Positions 35,534 through 45,645 of a stretch of 64,000 nt of DNA are shown in pieces. The notes under the pieces are model-generated. The model saw only the letters and a program-made list of their open reading frames with translations. It was not told where the DNA came from and searched no databases. Position numbers and translations under genes: made by a program. This stretch comes from Variovorax gossypii (GTDB taxonomy: Bacteria; Pseudomonadota; Gammaproteobacteria; Burkholderiales; Burkholderiaceae_C). Numbering within the stretch: the first letter of the stretch is position 1; each line of letters opens with the position of its first letter. The stretch spans positions 868,001-932,000 of the forward strand of contig NZ_RXOE01000002.1 of assembly GCF_003965815.1 (NCBI RefSeq), given 5' to 3'.

Positions 35534-38382
35534 CAGGCAACGCTCCGCGATTCGCCGCTGCCGTACAGGTTGCTCGTGCAGCGACCGCAGATCGTCGGAT
35601 GGGCCGGGTCGTGGCCCACGTCGTCGCGGTAGTGCCAGCAGCGATCGCATTTCTGCGCGGTGCTCGGCGTCACCACCGTCGACAGCGCCTCGCCCGCGGC
35701 CAGCGCGATGGCCGAGGTGATGAAGACGAACTTCAGGTCCTCGCCCAGCGTGTCCAGCAGCGCGAAGTCTTCGGCAGGCGCCGTCAGCTGCAGGTTGGCC
35801 TGCAGCGAGGAGCCGACCTTGCCTTCTGCGCGCACGGCCTCGATGTCCTTGTTGACCACGTCGCGGATCTCGCGGATGCGGTTCCACTTGGCCAGCAGTG
35901 CCTCGTCGGGCGCGGCGAACTGGCTGTAGGTCTGCGTGAAGATCGAGTCGCCCGGCTTGCCGGTGCCAACGATCTTCCAGGCTTCCTCGGCCGTGAAGCT
36001 CAGGAACGGCGCCATCCAGCGCAGCATTGCCTGCGAGATGTGCCACAGCGCGGTCTGGGCGCTGCGGCGCGCCAGCGAGCCCGGGGCCGTCGTGTAGAGG
36101 CGGTCCTTCAGGATGTCGAGATAGAAGCCGCCCAGGTCTTCCGAGCAGTAGATCTGCAGCTTGGCCACCACCGGGTGGAACTCGTACACCTTGTAGTGCG
36201 CGAGGATCTCGGCCTGGAACTGCGCGGCGCGCGACAGCGCGTAGCGGTCGATCTCGAACAGCTGGTCGAGCGGCACGCCGTCTTTCTCGATGTCGAAGTC
36301 GCTGGTGTTCGCCAGCAGGAAGCGCAGCGTGTTGCGGATGCGGCGGTAGGCGTCGACCACGCGGGCCAGGATCTTGTCGTCGCCCGCGATGTCGCCCGAG
36401 TAGTCGCTCGCGGCCACCCACAGGCGGATGATTTCGGAGCCCAGCTTGTTGCTGATTTCCTGCGGGTCGATGCCGTTCTTGAGCGACTTGCTCATCTTGA
36501 TGCCCTTGGCATCGACCGTGAAGCCGTGCGTGAGCAGGCCGCGGTAGGGCGCGCGGTCTTCCAGCATGCAGGCGATCAGCAGCGACGAGTGGAACCAGCC
36601 GCGATGCTGGTCGTGGCCCTCGAGGTACAGGTCGGCCTCCGGCCCCGTGTCGTGGTGCACCGTGGGGTGCGTGCCGCGCAGCACGTGGGAGAAGGTCGAG
36701 CCCGAGTCGAACCACACCTCGAGGATGTCGGTGCTCTTCGTGTAGTGCGGTGCGTCCTCGGCGCCGAGGATTTCTTCGGCCGTCACGCGGCTCCAGGCCT
36801 CGATGCCGCCCTTCTCGACGATGTCGGCGGCCTGGTCGAGGATTTCCATCGTGCGCGGATGCAGCTCGCCCGAATCCTTGTGCAGGAAGAACGGGATCGG
36901 CACGCCCCAGCTGCGCTGGCGGCTGATGCACCAGTCGGGCCGGCCGGCGATCATGTCGTGCAGGCGCGCGCGACCGTTCTCGGGGTAGAAGCTGGTCTGC
37001 TCGATGGCGTCGAGCGCGGTCTGGCGCAGCGTCTTCGGGGCCTTGTCCTTGGTGAACACGCCTTCGCCCTCGTCCATGCGCACGAACCACTGCGCCGCGG
37101 CGCGGTAGATCACCGGCGTCTTGTGGCGCCAGCAGTGCGGGTAGCTGTGCGTGATGGTCTCGGTGGTCAGCAGGCGGTTGGCCTCGCGCAGTGCCGCGAT
37201 GATCTCGGGCACGGCTTTCCAGATGTTCTGGCCGCCGAAGAGCGGGAAGTCGGGCGCGTAGCTGCCGTTGCCCTGCACCGGGTTCAGGATGTCGTCGTAG
37301 GCCACGCCGTGGGCGATGCACGAGTTGAAGTCGTCCAGGCCGTAGGCGGGCGAGGAGTGGACGAGGCCGGTGCCGTCGGTGGCGGTGGCGTAGTCGGCCA
37401 GGTACACGGGCGACAGGCGCTTGTAGCCGGCGTCCACGTCGTACAGCGGATGCTCGAATTCGAGGCCGCCGAGCTTCTCGCCCTTGACCGTGGCCAGCAC
37501 CTTGCCGTCGAGCGCGTAGCGCGTCATGCACATCTCGACCAGCGAGTTGGCCACGATCAGCAGGCCGCGCTCGGTGTCGACCAGCGAGTACTCGAGCTCG
37601 GGGTTGAGGTTGATCGCCTGGTTGGCCGGGATGGTCCAGGCGGTGGTGGTCCAGATCACGGCGAAGATGTCGCCGAGGATCGTGTGGTCGGTGCCGAAGG
37701 CCTTGAGCACCTTCTCGCGCTCGTGCGCCTTGAAGGCGACGTCGATGGTCTGGCTCTTCTTGTCGGCGTACTCGATCTCGAACTCGGCCAGCGAGGAGCC
37801 GCAGTCGAAGCACCAGTACACGGGCTTGAGGCCGCGGTAGACGAAGCCGCGCTCGATCACGCGCTTGAACGCGCGCAGCTCGCCGGCCTCGTTGGCGAAG
37901 TCCATCGTCTTGTAGGGGTGGTCCCATTCGCCCAGCACGCCCAGGCGCTGGAAGTCGGCCATCTGCTGGGCGATCTGCCCGGTGGCGAAGGCGCGGCTCT
38001 TGGCCTGCATCTCGTCGCGGCTCAGGTTGCGGCCGTACTGCTTTTCGATGGCGTTCTCGATCGGCAGGCCGTGGCAGTCCCAGCCCGGCACGTAGAGCGC
38101 GTCGTAGCCTTCGAGCTGGCGCGCCTTGGTGATCATGTCCTTCAGGATCTTGTTCACCGCGTGGCCCATGTGGATCTGGCCGTTGGCGTAGGGAGGGCCG
38201 TCGTGCAGGATGAACTTGGGCGCGCCGTGGCGGGCGTCGCGCAGGCGGTGGTAGCGACCTTCGTCGTTCCATTCCTTCACCCAGCCCGGCTCGCGCTTGG
38301 GCAGGTCGCCGCGCATGGGGAAGGGGGTGTCGGGCAGGTTCAGCGTGGAACGGTAATCTTTGGGGGAAGCAGCGTCAGACAT
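35533..38382 (-). CDS. ileS: Isoleucyl-tRNA synthetase
   Basis: 949 residues, full length for the family. Class I signatures [12 protein letters not shown] near the N-terminus and [11 protein letters not shown] near residue 630. C-terminal zinc finger [12 protein letters not shown]...CGRC. Charges tRNA-Ile and edits valine. Start ATG 38382 ([12 protein letters not shown]). The frame is open further upstream through intergenic and ribF sequence and should not be taken as an N-terminal extension. Confidence 0.97.
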   Translation of the reverse strand: MSDAASPKDYRSTLNLPDTPFPMRGDLPKREPGWVKEWNDEGRYHRLRDARHGAPKFILHDGPPYANGQIHMGHAVNKILKDMITKARQLEGYDALYVPGWDCHGLPIENAIEKQYGRNLSRDEMQAKSRAFATGQIAQQMADFQRLGVLGEWDHPYKTMDFANEAGELRAFKRVIERGFVYRGLKPVYWCFDCGSSLAEFEIEYADKKSQTIDVAFKAHEREKVLKAFGTDHTILGDIFAVIWTTTAWTIPANQAINLNPELEYSLVDTERGLLIVANSLVEMCMTRYALDGKVLATVKGEKLGGLEFEHPLYDVDAGYKRLSPVYLADYATATDGTGLVHSSPAYGLDDFNSCIAHGVAYDDILNPVQGNGSYAPDFPLFGGQNIWKAVPEIIAALREANRLLTTETITHSYPHCWRHKTPVIYRAAAQWFVRMDEGEGVFTKDKAPKTLRQTALDAIEQTSFYPENGRARLHDMIAGRPDWCISRQRSWGVPIPFFLHKDSGELHPRTMEILDQAADIVEKGGIEAWSRVTAEEILGAEDAPHYTKSTDILEVWFDSGSTFSHVLRGTHPTVHHDTGPEADLYLEGHDQHRGWFHSSLLIACMLEDRAPYRGLLTHGFTVDAKGIKMSKSLKNGIDPQEISNKLGSEIIRLWVAASDYSGDIAGDDKILARVVDAYRRIRNTLRFLLANTSDFDIEKDGVPLDQLFEIDRYALSRAAQFQAEILAHYKVYEFHPVVAKLQIYCSEDLGGFYLDILKDRLYTTAPGSLARRSAQTALWHISQAMLRWMAPFLSFTAEEAWKIVGTGKPGDSIFTQTYSQFAAPDEALLAKWNRIREIRDVVNKDIEAVRAEGKVGSSLQANLQLTAPAEDFALLDTLGEDLKFVFITSAIALAAGEALSTVVTPSTAQKCDRCWHYRDDVGHDPAHPTICGRCTSNLYGSGESRSVA

Positions 38383-38400
38383 GTTGGATGCGAAACAGGG

Positions 38401-38482
38401 GGCTTGGACAGGCTCAGCCCGAACTGCATGAAGCGTGTCGGTGCGGAAGGTAAAGCCGTTCGCCCTGAGCTTGTCGAAGGGC
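38401..38482. repeat. REP-like inverted doublet between ribF and ileS
   Basis: Left unit 38401-38426 (contains GACAGGCTCAGCCCGAAC) and right unit 38456-38482 (contains CGCCCTGAGCTTGTCGAAGG) are related in opposite orientation, about 20 of 26 positions matching. The core resembles the CTTCGACAAGCTCAGG repeat dispersed in many proteobacterial genomes. It occupies most of the 121-bp gap. Confidence 0.75.
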
Positions 38483-38503
38483 GGCAGCACGGTGCGTGCA
38501 GGG

Positions 38504-39541
38504 CTAAATTCGGTCCCGCGTGGTCTGGCGGTGGGTTTCGGCGTGGGTCGATGCGAAGAACGCGCGAGCGTCGCGGCCATCCTTCGCGATGCCCGCGGTG
38601 AGGGCTTCGAGGCTGGTGTAGCGCAATTCGTCGTGCAGTTTGTGCAGGAGTTCCACGCGCACGATTTTACCGTAGGCCCCTTCGGCGCCCAGATGGGAGG
38701 GCCACTCCAGGCAATGGGTTTCGAGCAGCACCCGCCCGGCATTGACGTCGTTGGCGTCCAGCGAGGGGCGCACGCCGAGGTTGGCAACGCCCGGCAGCGG
38801 CTGCTCGGACAGGCCATGCACCAGCACCGCGAAGATGCCGCTGGCGGCCGGTTTCCAGTGCTTGAAGCGCAGGTTGAGGGTGCGGAAACCGTCGTCCTTG
38901 CCCGGCGCCGAGGCGCCCAGCGCCCGACCCAGCTTGCGGCCGTGGACCACGTGGCCCGAAATTGTGTACGGCCGGCCCAGCAGGGTGTGGGCGTCGGCCA
39001 TGCGGCCTTCGGCCAGCGCTTCGCGCACGGCGGAGCTCGAAACCCGCAGGCCGTGCACCTCGTAGCTGTTCATGCGCGCCACGTCGAAGCCGTGGGCATC
39101 GCCGGCGGCGTCGAGCATGGCGTAGTCGCCGGCCCGTTTTGCGCCGAAGCGGAAGTCGTCGCCCACCAGCACGTAGCGCGCCCCCAGGCCGTCGATCAGC
39201 ACGTTCTGGATGAATTCCTCGGGCGACTGGGAGGCCAACCGGGCGTCGAAGGGCAGCACGATGGTCTGCGCAACGCCGCAGGCGGCCAGCTCGCTGAGCT
39301 TGTCGCGCAGCGTGCCGATGCGCGCCGGCGCCAGGTCGGGTTTCTTGGTGACGGCGGCGAAATAGTCGCGCGGATGGGGCTCGAAGGTGAGCACGCAGCT
39401 GGGCAGCCCGCGCTGGCGGGCCTCGGTCTGCAGGAGCGCGAGCATGGCCTGGTGGCCACGATGCACGCCGTCGAAATTGCCAATGGTGAGGGCGCAGGCG
39501 GGGGCTACGCCCGGGTGCCGGAAGCCGCGAAAAACCTGCAT
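38504..39541 (-). CDS. ribF: Bifunctional riboflavin kinase / FAD synthetase
   Basis: 345 residues. N-terminal adenylyltransferase ([16 protein letters not shown] with the GxHxGH-type motif, [17 protein letters not shown]) and C-terminal riboflavin kinase domain ([35 protein letters not shown]). Makes FMN then FAD. Upstream of ileS-lspA in the common order. Confidence 0.96.
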   Translation of the reverse strand: MQVFRGFRHPGVAPACALTIGNFDGVHRGHQAMLALLQTEARQRGLPSCVLTFEPHPRDYFAAVTKKPDLAPARIGTLRDKLSELAACGVAQTIVLPFDARLASQSPEEFIQNVLIDGLGARYVLVGDDFRFGAKRAGDYAMLDAAGDAHGFDVARMNSYEVHGLRVSSSAVREALAEGRMADAHTLLGRPYTISGHVVHGRKLGRALGASAPGKDDGFRTLNLRFKHWKPAASGIFAVLVHGLSEQPLPGVANLGVRPSLDANDVNAGRVLLETHCLEWPSHLGAEGAYGKIVRVELLHKLHDELRYTSLEALTAGIAKDGRDARAFFASTHAETHRQTTRDRI

Positions 39542-39600
39542 CGGTGAGTATCTTTTTGATAGCGCCTTTCGCCCGTCGATTGGGCGAATCAGGCCGATTT

Positions 39601-39624
39601 GTCACAAAGCCGGTATATTGTGAC
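39601..39624. promoter_or_regulatory. Inverted repeat upstream of the HNH gene
   Basis: GTCACAA (39601-39607) and TTGTGAC (39618-39624), perfect 7-base arms across 10 bases. It overlaps TATATT (39614-39619), a possible -10 element. It lies 84 bp before the HNH start and could be a regulator site; no regulator is assigned. Confidence 0.4.
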
Positions 39625-39707
39625 GCAGTGCGTTGACCGGCGTGGGTCTCCAACGCGCTCCGTGTCCCTGGTCTTTCCGTGTTCTCTCCCTTTTCGAGGA
39701 GGCGTGT

Positions 39708-40268
39708 GTGAAGGTCTTGAAGCTGTCGGCCCAAGGGCTGCCCCAGTCATGGATTTCGCTGGAACAGGCGGTGATCCACTACGCGGCGGACGAAGTCCGC
39801 TGGGAGGTGGGCGCGCAGGTGGCCGTGTTCCGTGGCGGCCACAACGCCATCACCGGCGAGCAGTCGCAGATCGCGATCAACAGCATCATCGGCACCAAGG
39901 GCGTGCCGCGCATCAACCCCTTCGCCCAGCGGCCCGGACTCACCAACAGCAAGCTGTTCGCGCGCGACCGCAACGTTTGTGCCTACTGCGGCGGGCACTT
40001 CCACGAAGACGAACTCACCCGCGAGCACATCATCCCGTTCGCCCAGAGGGGAATCGACACCTGGATGAACGTGGTCACGGCCTGCAGGCCCTGCAACCAC
40101 CGCAAGAGCAGCCGCACGCCCGAGCAGGCCGGCATGCCGCTGTTGTATGCCCCCTACGTGCCCAGCCTCTGGGAAGACTTCATTCTGCGGAACAGGCGCA
40201 TCCTGGCCGACCAGATGGAATTCCTGATGGCGCATCTGCCCGAGAGTTCGCGGCTGCACGATTCCTAG
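39708..40268 (+). CDS. HNH endonuclease family protein
   Basis: 186 residues from GTG 39708, supported by GAGGAGG at 39696-39702; upstream codons lack such a site. HNH core with zinc cysteines: CAYCGGHFHEDELTREHIIP...NVVTACRPCNHRKSS. It is a stand-alone nuclease of the type found as a chromosomal core gene in Burkholderiales, with no methylase or phage genes nearby. Function in vivo is not known. Confidence 0.88.
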   Translation: MKVLKLSAQGLPQSWISLEQAVIHYAADEVRWEVGAQVAVFRGGHNAITGEQSQIAINSIIGTKGVPRINPFAQRPGLTNSKLFARDRNVCAYCGGHFHEDELTREHIIPFAQRGIDTWMNVVTACRPCNHRKSSRTPEQAGMPLLYAPYVPSLWEDFILRNRRILADQMEFLMAHLPESSRLHDS

Positions 40269-40279
40269 CTGTTTCAGCC

Positions 40280-41068
40280 TCAGCGCTTCCAGTCCGGCGG
40301 GCGCTTCTCGATGAAGGCCTGGACGCCTTCCAGCGCGCTCTCGTCCATCATGTTGCAGGCCATGGTCTGACTCGCGTCGGCGAGCGCGGCCTCGATGCCG
40401 GTTTCGAGCTGGCGGTAGAACAGGGCCTTGCCCAGCGCGAGCGCGGCGCGGGGCTTGGCGACGATGCTGGCCACCAGCGACTCGACCGCCGCATCCAGCT
40501 CTGCGGGTGGCGCGACCCGGTTCACAAGCCCTTTCTCGCGTGCCTCCTGCGCGCTGATGAATTCACCCGTCACCAGCATCTCGAAGGCTTCCTTGCGCCC
40601 GAGGTTGCGCGAGAGCGTGACGCTCGGCGTGGCGCAGAAGAGGCCCACGTTCACTCCGCTGACCGCGAAGCGCGCATCGCTCGACGCCACCGCGAGGTCG
40701 CATACCGCGACCAGCTGGCAGCCTGCGGCCGTCGCGATGCCGTGCACGCGCGCGATCACCGGCACGGGCAGCTTCTGGATCGACAGCATCATCGCGCCGC
40801 AGCGCTCGAACAACTGCTCGTAATAGTCGAGCGAAGGGGCGGCGCGCATTTCCTTCAGGTCGTGGCCTGCGCAGAAAGCCTTGCCGGCTCCGGCGATGAC
40901 CACCGCGCGCACGGTGGTATCGGCGGTGATCTGGCCCAGTGCCTGCTCGAGCGCGCCCAACATGCCTTCCGACAGTGCGTTGAACGAGGCCGGCCGGTTC
41001 AGCGCCAGCGTGACCACGCCGCGTGCGTCGCGCGACTGCAGGACGAAGGGGGAATCCGTGTCGGTCAT
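40280..41068 (-). CDS. Enoyl-CoA hydratase/isomerase family protein (ECHDC3-like)
   Basis: 262 residues, crotonase fold with oxyanion-hole segments AFCAGHDLKEMR and GIATAAGCQLVAVCDLAVAS. The two Glu residues used by true hydratases are replaced: GCQL in place of GCEL, and NVGLFCATPSV in the second site. Hydratase activity is therefore doubtful; family members include decarboxylases, isomerases and inactive forms. It lies 19 bp from the esterase gene. Confidence 0.88.
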   Translation of the reverse strand: MTDTDSPFVLQSRDARGVVTLALNRPASFNALSEGMLGALEQALGQITADTTVRAVVIAGAGKAFCAGHDLKEMRAAPSLDYYEQLFERCGAMMLSIQKLPVPVIARVHGIATAAGCQLVAVCDLAVASSDARFAVSGVNVGLFCATPSVTLSRNLGRKEAFEMLVTGEFISAQEAREKGLVNRVAPPAELDAAVESLVASIVAKPRAALALGKALFYRQLETGIEAALADASQTMACNMMDESALEGVQAFIEKRPPDWKR

Positions 41069-41087
41069 GGCCTGGCCCGCCTTCGCT

Positions 41088-42449
41088 TCAATAGGTCAGC
41101 TCGAGCACCGTGACGTGCTCCTTCACCGCGGGCCAGGTCAAGCCGGTGATGCGCTCGCCGTTGAATTCGCCCGTCACCGCGCGCGGCTGCTCGGCCGTCG
41201 CGAGGCGCAGCCGCGAGCTCGACACGCCCGAGCCCTTGGGCGGAACGCCCGCGGGCGGGGTCTGGCCGTCGAAGCGCATGGTGTCGCGCTGGGCGTCGAA
41301 GTAGCCGCGGGGCCGCGTGAAGACGACGACCGCATTGGCGCTGCCGTCGGCCGGCGTGACGCGCTCGGGTCGCAGGTTCACGACGCTGCTGCTGCGCGGG
41401 AACGGGCTGCGGTAGATGTGGGTGGTGCCGTAGCTGGGCGTGGCAAGCACGAACTCGTAGGCCGCGTCACCGCGTGCCTTGAACGGGCCCCAGCGGCCGT
41501 CGGCGCCGACGGATTTCGTGAAGAGGGCTTCGCCGAGCCGCGCGCCGGTGGCGGGGTTGACCGCGTAGACGGTCACCGTGGCGCCATTCAGCGGAAGGTT
41601 TTCGGCGCCGATCGCGCGGCCGTTGAGCACGACGTCCGCCTCTGGTGCAACCTCGGTGCTGCGCGGCGCCTGCCCGGTGAGGAACTGCCATGTCGCCGCG
41701 AATGCCGCGGGCGAGAACGAAGTCTCGCGATGATCGACGCGCGGCAGCACGATGTTGGTCGCGCCCTTGAGCGCCGGTCCATCGAAGCCGATGTTGGTCG
41801 GCTTGCCGGGAGCGCCGATCCACACGCCGTCGGGCTGGGCGTACTTGTCGTTGTTGTCGGAGCGCAGGGTCAGCCATTTCACGCCGGGCGTGACTTCCTC
41901 GCCATTGGGCCCCTTCGGCTCGTTGAGCTGCTGCATGAAGCCCGAGAGCCCCGAGAACTCGTTGTTCTCGCGAAAGCCCTTCACCGCCCAGATGCCGTGC
42001 GCCGGGTTGCCGCCCAGCACCACATGGCTCACGACCGCGGCGCCGCCGCCGTTCTGCACGTAGTTTCGGATGGTGTTGCCGCCGCGCGAGTTGCCGATCA
42101 GCACCACCTTGCTCGCGCCGGTGGCCTTCAGCACCTTGTCGACCTCGGCCTTGAGGAACACCGCCGATTCGCCTGTGGAACTGCGTCCGGGCTGGGCCAC
42201 TGCGTCGTCGTCGCGCGCGACCGGGTTGGGCTGGTCCACCGCGAACAGCCGCTCGCGCGGCCAGCCGTTCGACTCGAAGCGCCAGATCGTCGTCTGCCAG
42301 AGCGCGGCCGAGTCGCCGTTGCCGTGCATGAACACGATGGGCGGGCGCTCGGTGTACGACGGCGTTGGAGAGGTGGCGCAGGCGGTCAGCATGGCGGCGG
42401 TGGTCCCGGTGGCAGCCATGGCGACGAGAAGAGTGCGGCGGGTCTGCAT
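41088..42449 (-). CDS. Alpha/beta-hydrolase lipoprotein (esterase-like)
   Basis: 453 residues. Lipoprotein signal ending in the lipobox LTAC near residue 24 (start ATG 42449, MQTRRTLL). Alpha/beta-hydrolase core: PPIVFMHGNGDSAALWQ oxyanion region, nucleophile in GNSRGG, and His in LPRVDHRETS. After the hydrolase domain a beta-rich C-terminal half follows (ADVVLNGRAIGAENLPLNGATVTVYAV...). Probably an envelope esterase or depolymerase; substrate unknown. Confidence 0.85.
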   Translation of the reverse strand: MQTRRTLLVAMAATGTTAAMLTACATSPTPSYTERPPIVFMHGNGDSAALWQTTIWRFESNGWPRERLFAVDQPNPVARDDDAVAQPGRSSTGESAVFLKAEVDKVLKATGASKVVLIGNSRGGNTIRNYVQNGGGAAVVSHVVLGGNPAHGIWAVKGFRENNEFSGLSGFMQQLNEPKGPNGEEVTPGVKWLTLRSDNNDKYAQPDGVWIGAPGKPTNIGFDGPALKGATNIVLPRVDHRETSFSPAAFAATWQFLTGQAPRSTEVAPEADVVLNGRAIGAENLPLNGATVTVYAVNPATGARLGEALFTKSVGADGRWGPFKARGDAAYEFVLATPSYGTTHIYRSPFPRSSSVVNLRPERVTPADGSANAVVVFTRPRGYFDAQRDTMRFDGQTPPAGVPPKGSGVSSSRLRLATAEQPRAVTGEFNGERITGLTWPAVKEHVTVLELTY

Positions 42450-42544
42450 GTTGTCTTGTTCCTGGATTCCTGTGGTGGGGGCCAAGTGAAAACGCCCGCC
42501 GGCGCGAAGGCGGGCGGGCGTTGGATGCTAGGTGAAAAAGACCG

Positions 42545-43660
42545 TCAGGCGAAGACGCCGGCCGTGTCCTGCATGCGGGCCGACACTTCGCCCAGATGGT
42601 GCAGCGTGTCGCCGAAAGTCATTTCCATCTGCGTGAGCTTGCGGAAGTAGTGGCTGCCGATGTACTCGTCGGTCACGCCGATGCCGCCGTGCAGCTGCAC
42701 CGAGTTCGCGGCGATGTAGCGCATCGACACGCCGAGCTGGTACTTGGCGCGGGCCAGCGCCTGGCGGCGCTCTTCGGCCGGGGCGTTGAGCTTGAGCGTG
42801 GCGTAGTAGCTCATCGAGCGGGCGAGCTCGAGCTGCATCTTCATGTCGGCGACGCGGTGGCGCAGCGCCTGGAAGCTGGAGATGACCACGCCGAACTGCT
42901 TGCGCTGGTTCAGGTATTCGACTGTGAGGTCCACGGTCTTGTCCATCACGCCAACGCCTTCGGCGCAGAGGGCGGCGATACCGACGTCCACCGCGTATTC
43001 GAGGGCGGCGAGGCCGTCGAGCGTCACCAGCGTGGCGTCGGCCTTGTCGAACACGACCTCGGCGGCGCGGGAGCCGTCCTGCGTGCCGTAGCCGCGCGCT
43101 TCCACGCCGCTGGCGCTGCGCTCGACCAGGAAGAGGGCGATCTTGCCGTCGACCTTGGCCGGCACCAGGAAGGCATCGGCCTCGTCGCCCACGGGTACCA
43201 CGCCCTTGGCGCCGGTCAGCGACCAGCCGCTACCCGCCTTGGCGGCATGCGCCTCGCACACGTCGAGGCGGTAGCGTGCCTTGCGCTCCTGGTAGGCCAG
43301 CACCACGATGGCCTGGCCGCCCGCGATGCGCGGCAGCCAGTTTTCCTTGGTGTCGGCACCGGCGTAGCCGCTGAGCACCGCGCCGGCGATCAGCGTCTGC
43401 GCGAAGGGCTCCAGCACGATGCCGCGGCCGAGTTCTTCCATGACGACCATGCCGGCCACCGGGCCCATGCCCAGGCCGCCGTCGTCCTCGCCGATGTAGA
43501 GGCCGCCCAGGCCGAGCTCGGCCAGTTCGTCCCAGGCCTCGCGCGAGAAGCCGCCCTTGGCCTCGATGCCGCGGCGCCGCTCGAAGTCGTAGCCCTTGTC
43601 GACCCATTTGCGGACGGCGTCGCGCAGCTGTTCCTGGTCGTCGGTGAAATTGAAGTCCAT
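42545..43660 (-). CDS. Acyl-CoA dehydrogenase (pimeloyl-CoA dehydrogenase small-subunit-like)
   Basis: 371 residues, three-domain FAD acyl-CoA dehydrogenase (helical N-domain, VVPVGDEADAFLVPA middle region, C-terminal QLHGGIGVTDEY motif). Paired with the larger dehydrogenase 13 bp upstream, matching the two-subunit PimC/PimD arrangement. Start ATG 43660 with GAGGAGA upstream. The catalytic Glu position is less conserved than in the partner, as in small subunits of heteromeric enzymes. Confidence 0.88.
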   Translation of the reverse strand: MDFNFTDDQEQLRDAVRKWVDKGYDFERRRGIEAKGGFSREAWDELAELGLGGLYIGEDDGGLGMGPVAGMVVMEELGRGIVLEPFAQTLIAGAVLSGYAGADTKENWLPRIAGGQAIVVLAYQERKARYRLDVCEAHAAKAGSGWSLTGAKGVVPVGDEADAFLVPAKVDGKIALFLVERSASGVEARGYGTQDGSRAAEVVFDKADATLVTLDGLAALEYAVDVGIAALCAEGVGVMDKTVDLTVEYLNQRKQFGVVISSFQALRHRVADMKMQLELARSMSYYATLKLNAPAEERRQALARAKYQLGVSMRYIAANSVQLHGGIGVTDEYIGSHYFRKLTQMEMTFGDTLHHLGEVSARMQDTAGVFA

Positions 43661-43673
43661 GCTTTTTGTCTCC

Positions 43674-44855
43674 TCAGCCCAGAACCGTCTGCGCGACGAT
43701 GTTGCGTTGCACTTCGTTGCTGCCACCGTAGATGGTGGTCTTGCGCATGTTGAAGAAGGTCGACGTGAGCGGTGCGAGCGCCGGGTTGCCGCCCGGGAAG
43801 TTGCCCTGCCAGCCGGCTTCCATCGCCTCGCGGATCAGCGGCAGCGAGTAGGCGCCGCCGGCCAGCATCATCAGTTCGCTGTAGCGCTGCTGGATCTCGC
43901 TGCCGCGGATCTTGAGCAGGCCCGCCACGTCCAGCGAGTTCTTGCCCGAGGTGGCGGCCGAGAGCACGCGCAGCACCATCATCTCGAGGGCGACGACGTC
44001 GACTTCCAGCTTGGCGATCTCGTCGCGGAAGCGCTGGTCGTCGTAGACGCCTTCGGCCTTCGCGATGCGCTTGAGGCGCTCGAGTTCGCGCTTGGCGCGG
44101 TTCACGTCGGCGATGTTGGTGCGCTCGTGCGAGAGCAGGTGCTTGGCGTAGGTCCAGCCCTTGTTCTCCTCGCCGATCAGGTTCTCGGCGGGCACTTCGA
44201 CGTTGTCGAAGAACACTTCGTTGACTTCATGGCCGCCGTCGAGCAGCTTGATCGGGCGCACGGTGACGCCGGGCGACTTCATGTCGAGCAGCAGGAAGCT
44301 GATGCCGGTCTGGGGCTTGCCCTCGTTGCTGGTGCGCACGAGGTTGAACATCCAGTCGCCGTACTGGCCGAGCGTGGTCCAAGTCTTCTGGCCGTTGACG
44401 ATGTACTTGTCGCCCTTGCGCTCGGCCTTGGTCTTGACGGAAGCCAGGTCGGAGCCCGAGCCAGGTTCGCTGTAGCCCTGGCTCCACCAGACTTCGCCGC
44501 TGGCGATGCCGGGGAGGAAGCGCTTCTGCTGTTCGGCATTGCCGAAGGCCATGATGACCGGCGCAACCATCACGGGGCCGAAGGGCACGATGCGCGGCGC
44601 GCCGGCCAGTGCGGTTTCTTCCTCGAAGAGGTGGCGTTGGACGGCGGTCCAGCCAGGGCCGCCGAATTCCTTCGGCCAGCCGTAGCCCAGCCAGCCCTTC
44701 TTGCCGAGGATCTTGGCCCAGCCTTGCAGATCGTCGCGCGTCAGTTCGAGCGCGTTGTGTACCTTGTGCGAAATCTCCTTGGGGAGGTTGTCCTTGACCC
44801 AGGCGCGAACCTCTTCGCGGAACTTCTGTTCTTCGGGTGTGAAGCTCAAATCCAT
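43674..44855 (-). CDS. Acyl-CoA dehydrogenase (pimeloyl-CoA dehydrogenase large-subunit-like)
   Basis: 393 residues. FAD-binding SQGYSEPGSGSDLAS and VNGQKTWTT, and the C-terminal TIYGGSNEVQRNIVAQ motif. The sequence is close to the large subunit of the pimeloyl-CoA dehydrogenase pair, which acts on dicarboxylic and long acyl-CoAs. It precedes the small subunit by 13 bp; both are likely one alpha-beta enzyme. The substrate range is inferred from family resemblance only. Confidence 0.9.
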   Translation of the reverse strand: MDLSFTPEEQKFREEVRAWVKDNLPKEISHKVHNALELTRDDLQGWAKILGKKGWLGYGWPKEFGGPGWTAVQRHLFEEETALAGAPRIVPFGPVMVAPVIMAFGNAEQQKRFLPGIASGEVWWSQGYSEPGSGSDLASVKTKAERKGDKYIVNGQKTWTTLGQYGDWMFNLVRTSNEGKPQTGISFLLLDMKSPGVTVRPIKLLDGGHEVNEVFFDNVEVPAENLIGEENKGWTYAKHLLSHERTNIADVNRAKRELERLKRIAKAEGVYDDQRFRDEIAKLEVDVVALEMMVLRVLSAATSGKNSLDVAGLLKIRGSEIQQRYSELMMLAGGAYSLPLIREAMEAGWQGNFPGGNPALAPLTSTFFNMRKTTIYGGSNEVQRNIVAQTVLG

Positions 44856-45011
44856 GCGTGCCTCGCTGTGTTGATCGGTTCACCGCAGACGCGGCTTGTC
44901 TCCGGAATCACGAGTTTTAGCACGGTCGTGCTGTGAAGCGGTGTCCGCGCCGCGACAAGGGCCGACCGGCTGCCGGACGACGGGCGCGGGGCACGGATAA
45001 TTCTGCCTCCC

Positions 45012-45608
45012 ATGAAGAACATCGTGATCCTGATCTCCGGCGGCGGCTCCAATATGGAGGCCATCGTGCGTGCCGCCGGGCGCGACCGCTGGGCCGAGCG
45101 CTTCGGCGCGCGCATTGCCGCCGTGGTGAGCAACAAGGCCGAGGCCGGCGGGCTGGCGATCGCCAAGGCCCAGGGCATCGACACCACGGTGGTTCCGCAC
45201 AAGGATTTCGCCACCCGCGAGGCTTTCGACGAAGCGCTGGCGAAGGTGGTCGACGGTTATGCGCCGGCGCTGGTGGTGCTGGCAGGTTTCATGCGGATCC
45301 TGACGCCGGGCTTCGTCAACCGTTATGCGGGCCGGCTGGTGAACATCCATCCCTCCCTGCTGCCGGCGTTTCCGGGGCTGAACACGCATCAGCGCGCCAT
45401 CGAGGCGGGCTGCAAGGTGGCGGGCGTCACGGTGCACCAGGTAACAACCGAACTCGATCACGGGCCGATCCTGGCGCAGGCCGTCGTGCCGGTGCTGCCG
45501 GACGACACGGCCGCCACCCTGGCCGGACGGGTGCTCGCACAGGAGCATCTGTTGTATCCGCGAGCCATCGCCGGCTGGCTGTCGGATACATCGTGTCACA
45601 ATGAGTAA
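45012..45608 (+). CDS. purN: Phosphoribosylglycinamide formyltransferase
   Basis: 198 residues, usual length. ISGGGSNMEAIV substrate loop, the catalytic Asn/His segment LVNIHPSLLPAFPGLNTHQRAIEAG, and Asp in TTELDHGPILAQA. Third step of purine synthesis using 10-formyl-THF. Transcribed away from the dehydrogenases across 156 bp. Confidence 0.95.
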   Translation: MKNIVILISGGGSNMEAIVRAAGRDRWAERFGARIAAVVSNKAEAGGLAIAKAQGIDTTVVPHKDFATREAFDEALAKVVDGYAPALVVLAGFMRILTPGFVNRYAGRLVNIHPSLLPAFPGLNTHQRAIEAGCKVAGVTVHQVTTELDHGPILAQAVVPVLPDDTAATLAGRVLAQEHLLYPRAIAGWLSDTSCHNE

Positions 45609-45645
45609 AGTTGTTTATATTCGCGGGTTTTCGGGAGTCCAGAAA

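Noticed and set aside
35018..38272. A 1084-codon frame containing lspA
   Set aside because: Only the last 171 codons are LspA; the remainder is ileS read in the wrong frame, with arginine/proline-rich nonsense.
38383..38817. Possible N-terminal extension of IleRS
   Set aside because: It reads through the REP-like doublet and antisense-frame ribF; full-length IleRS is reached from 38382.
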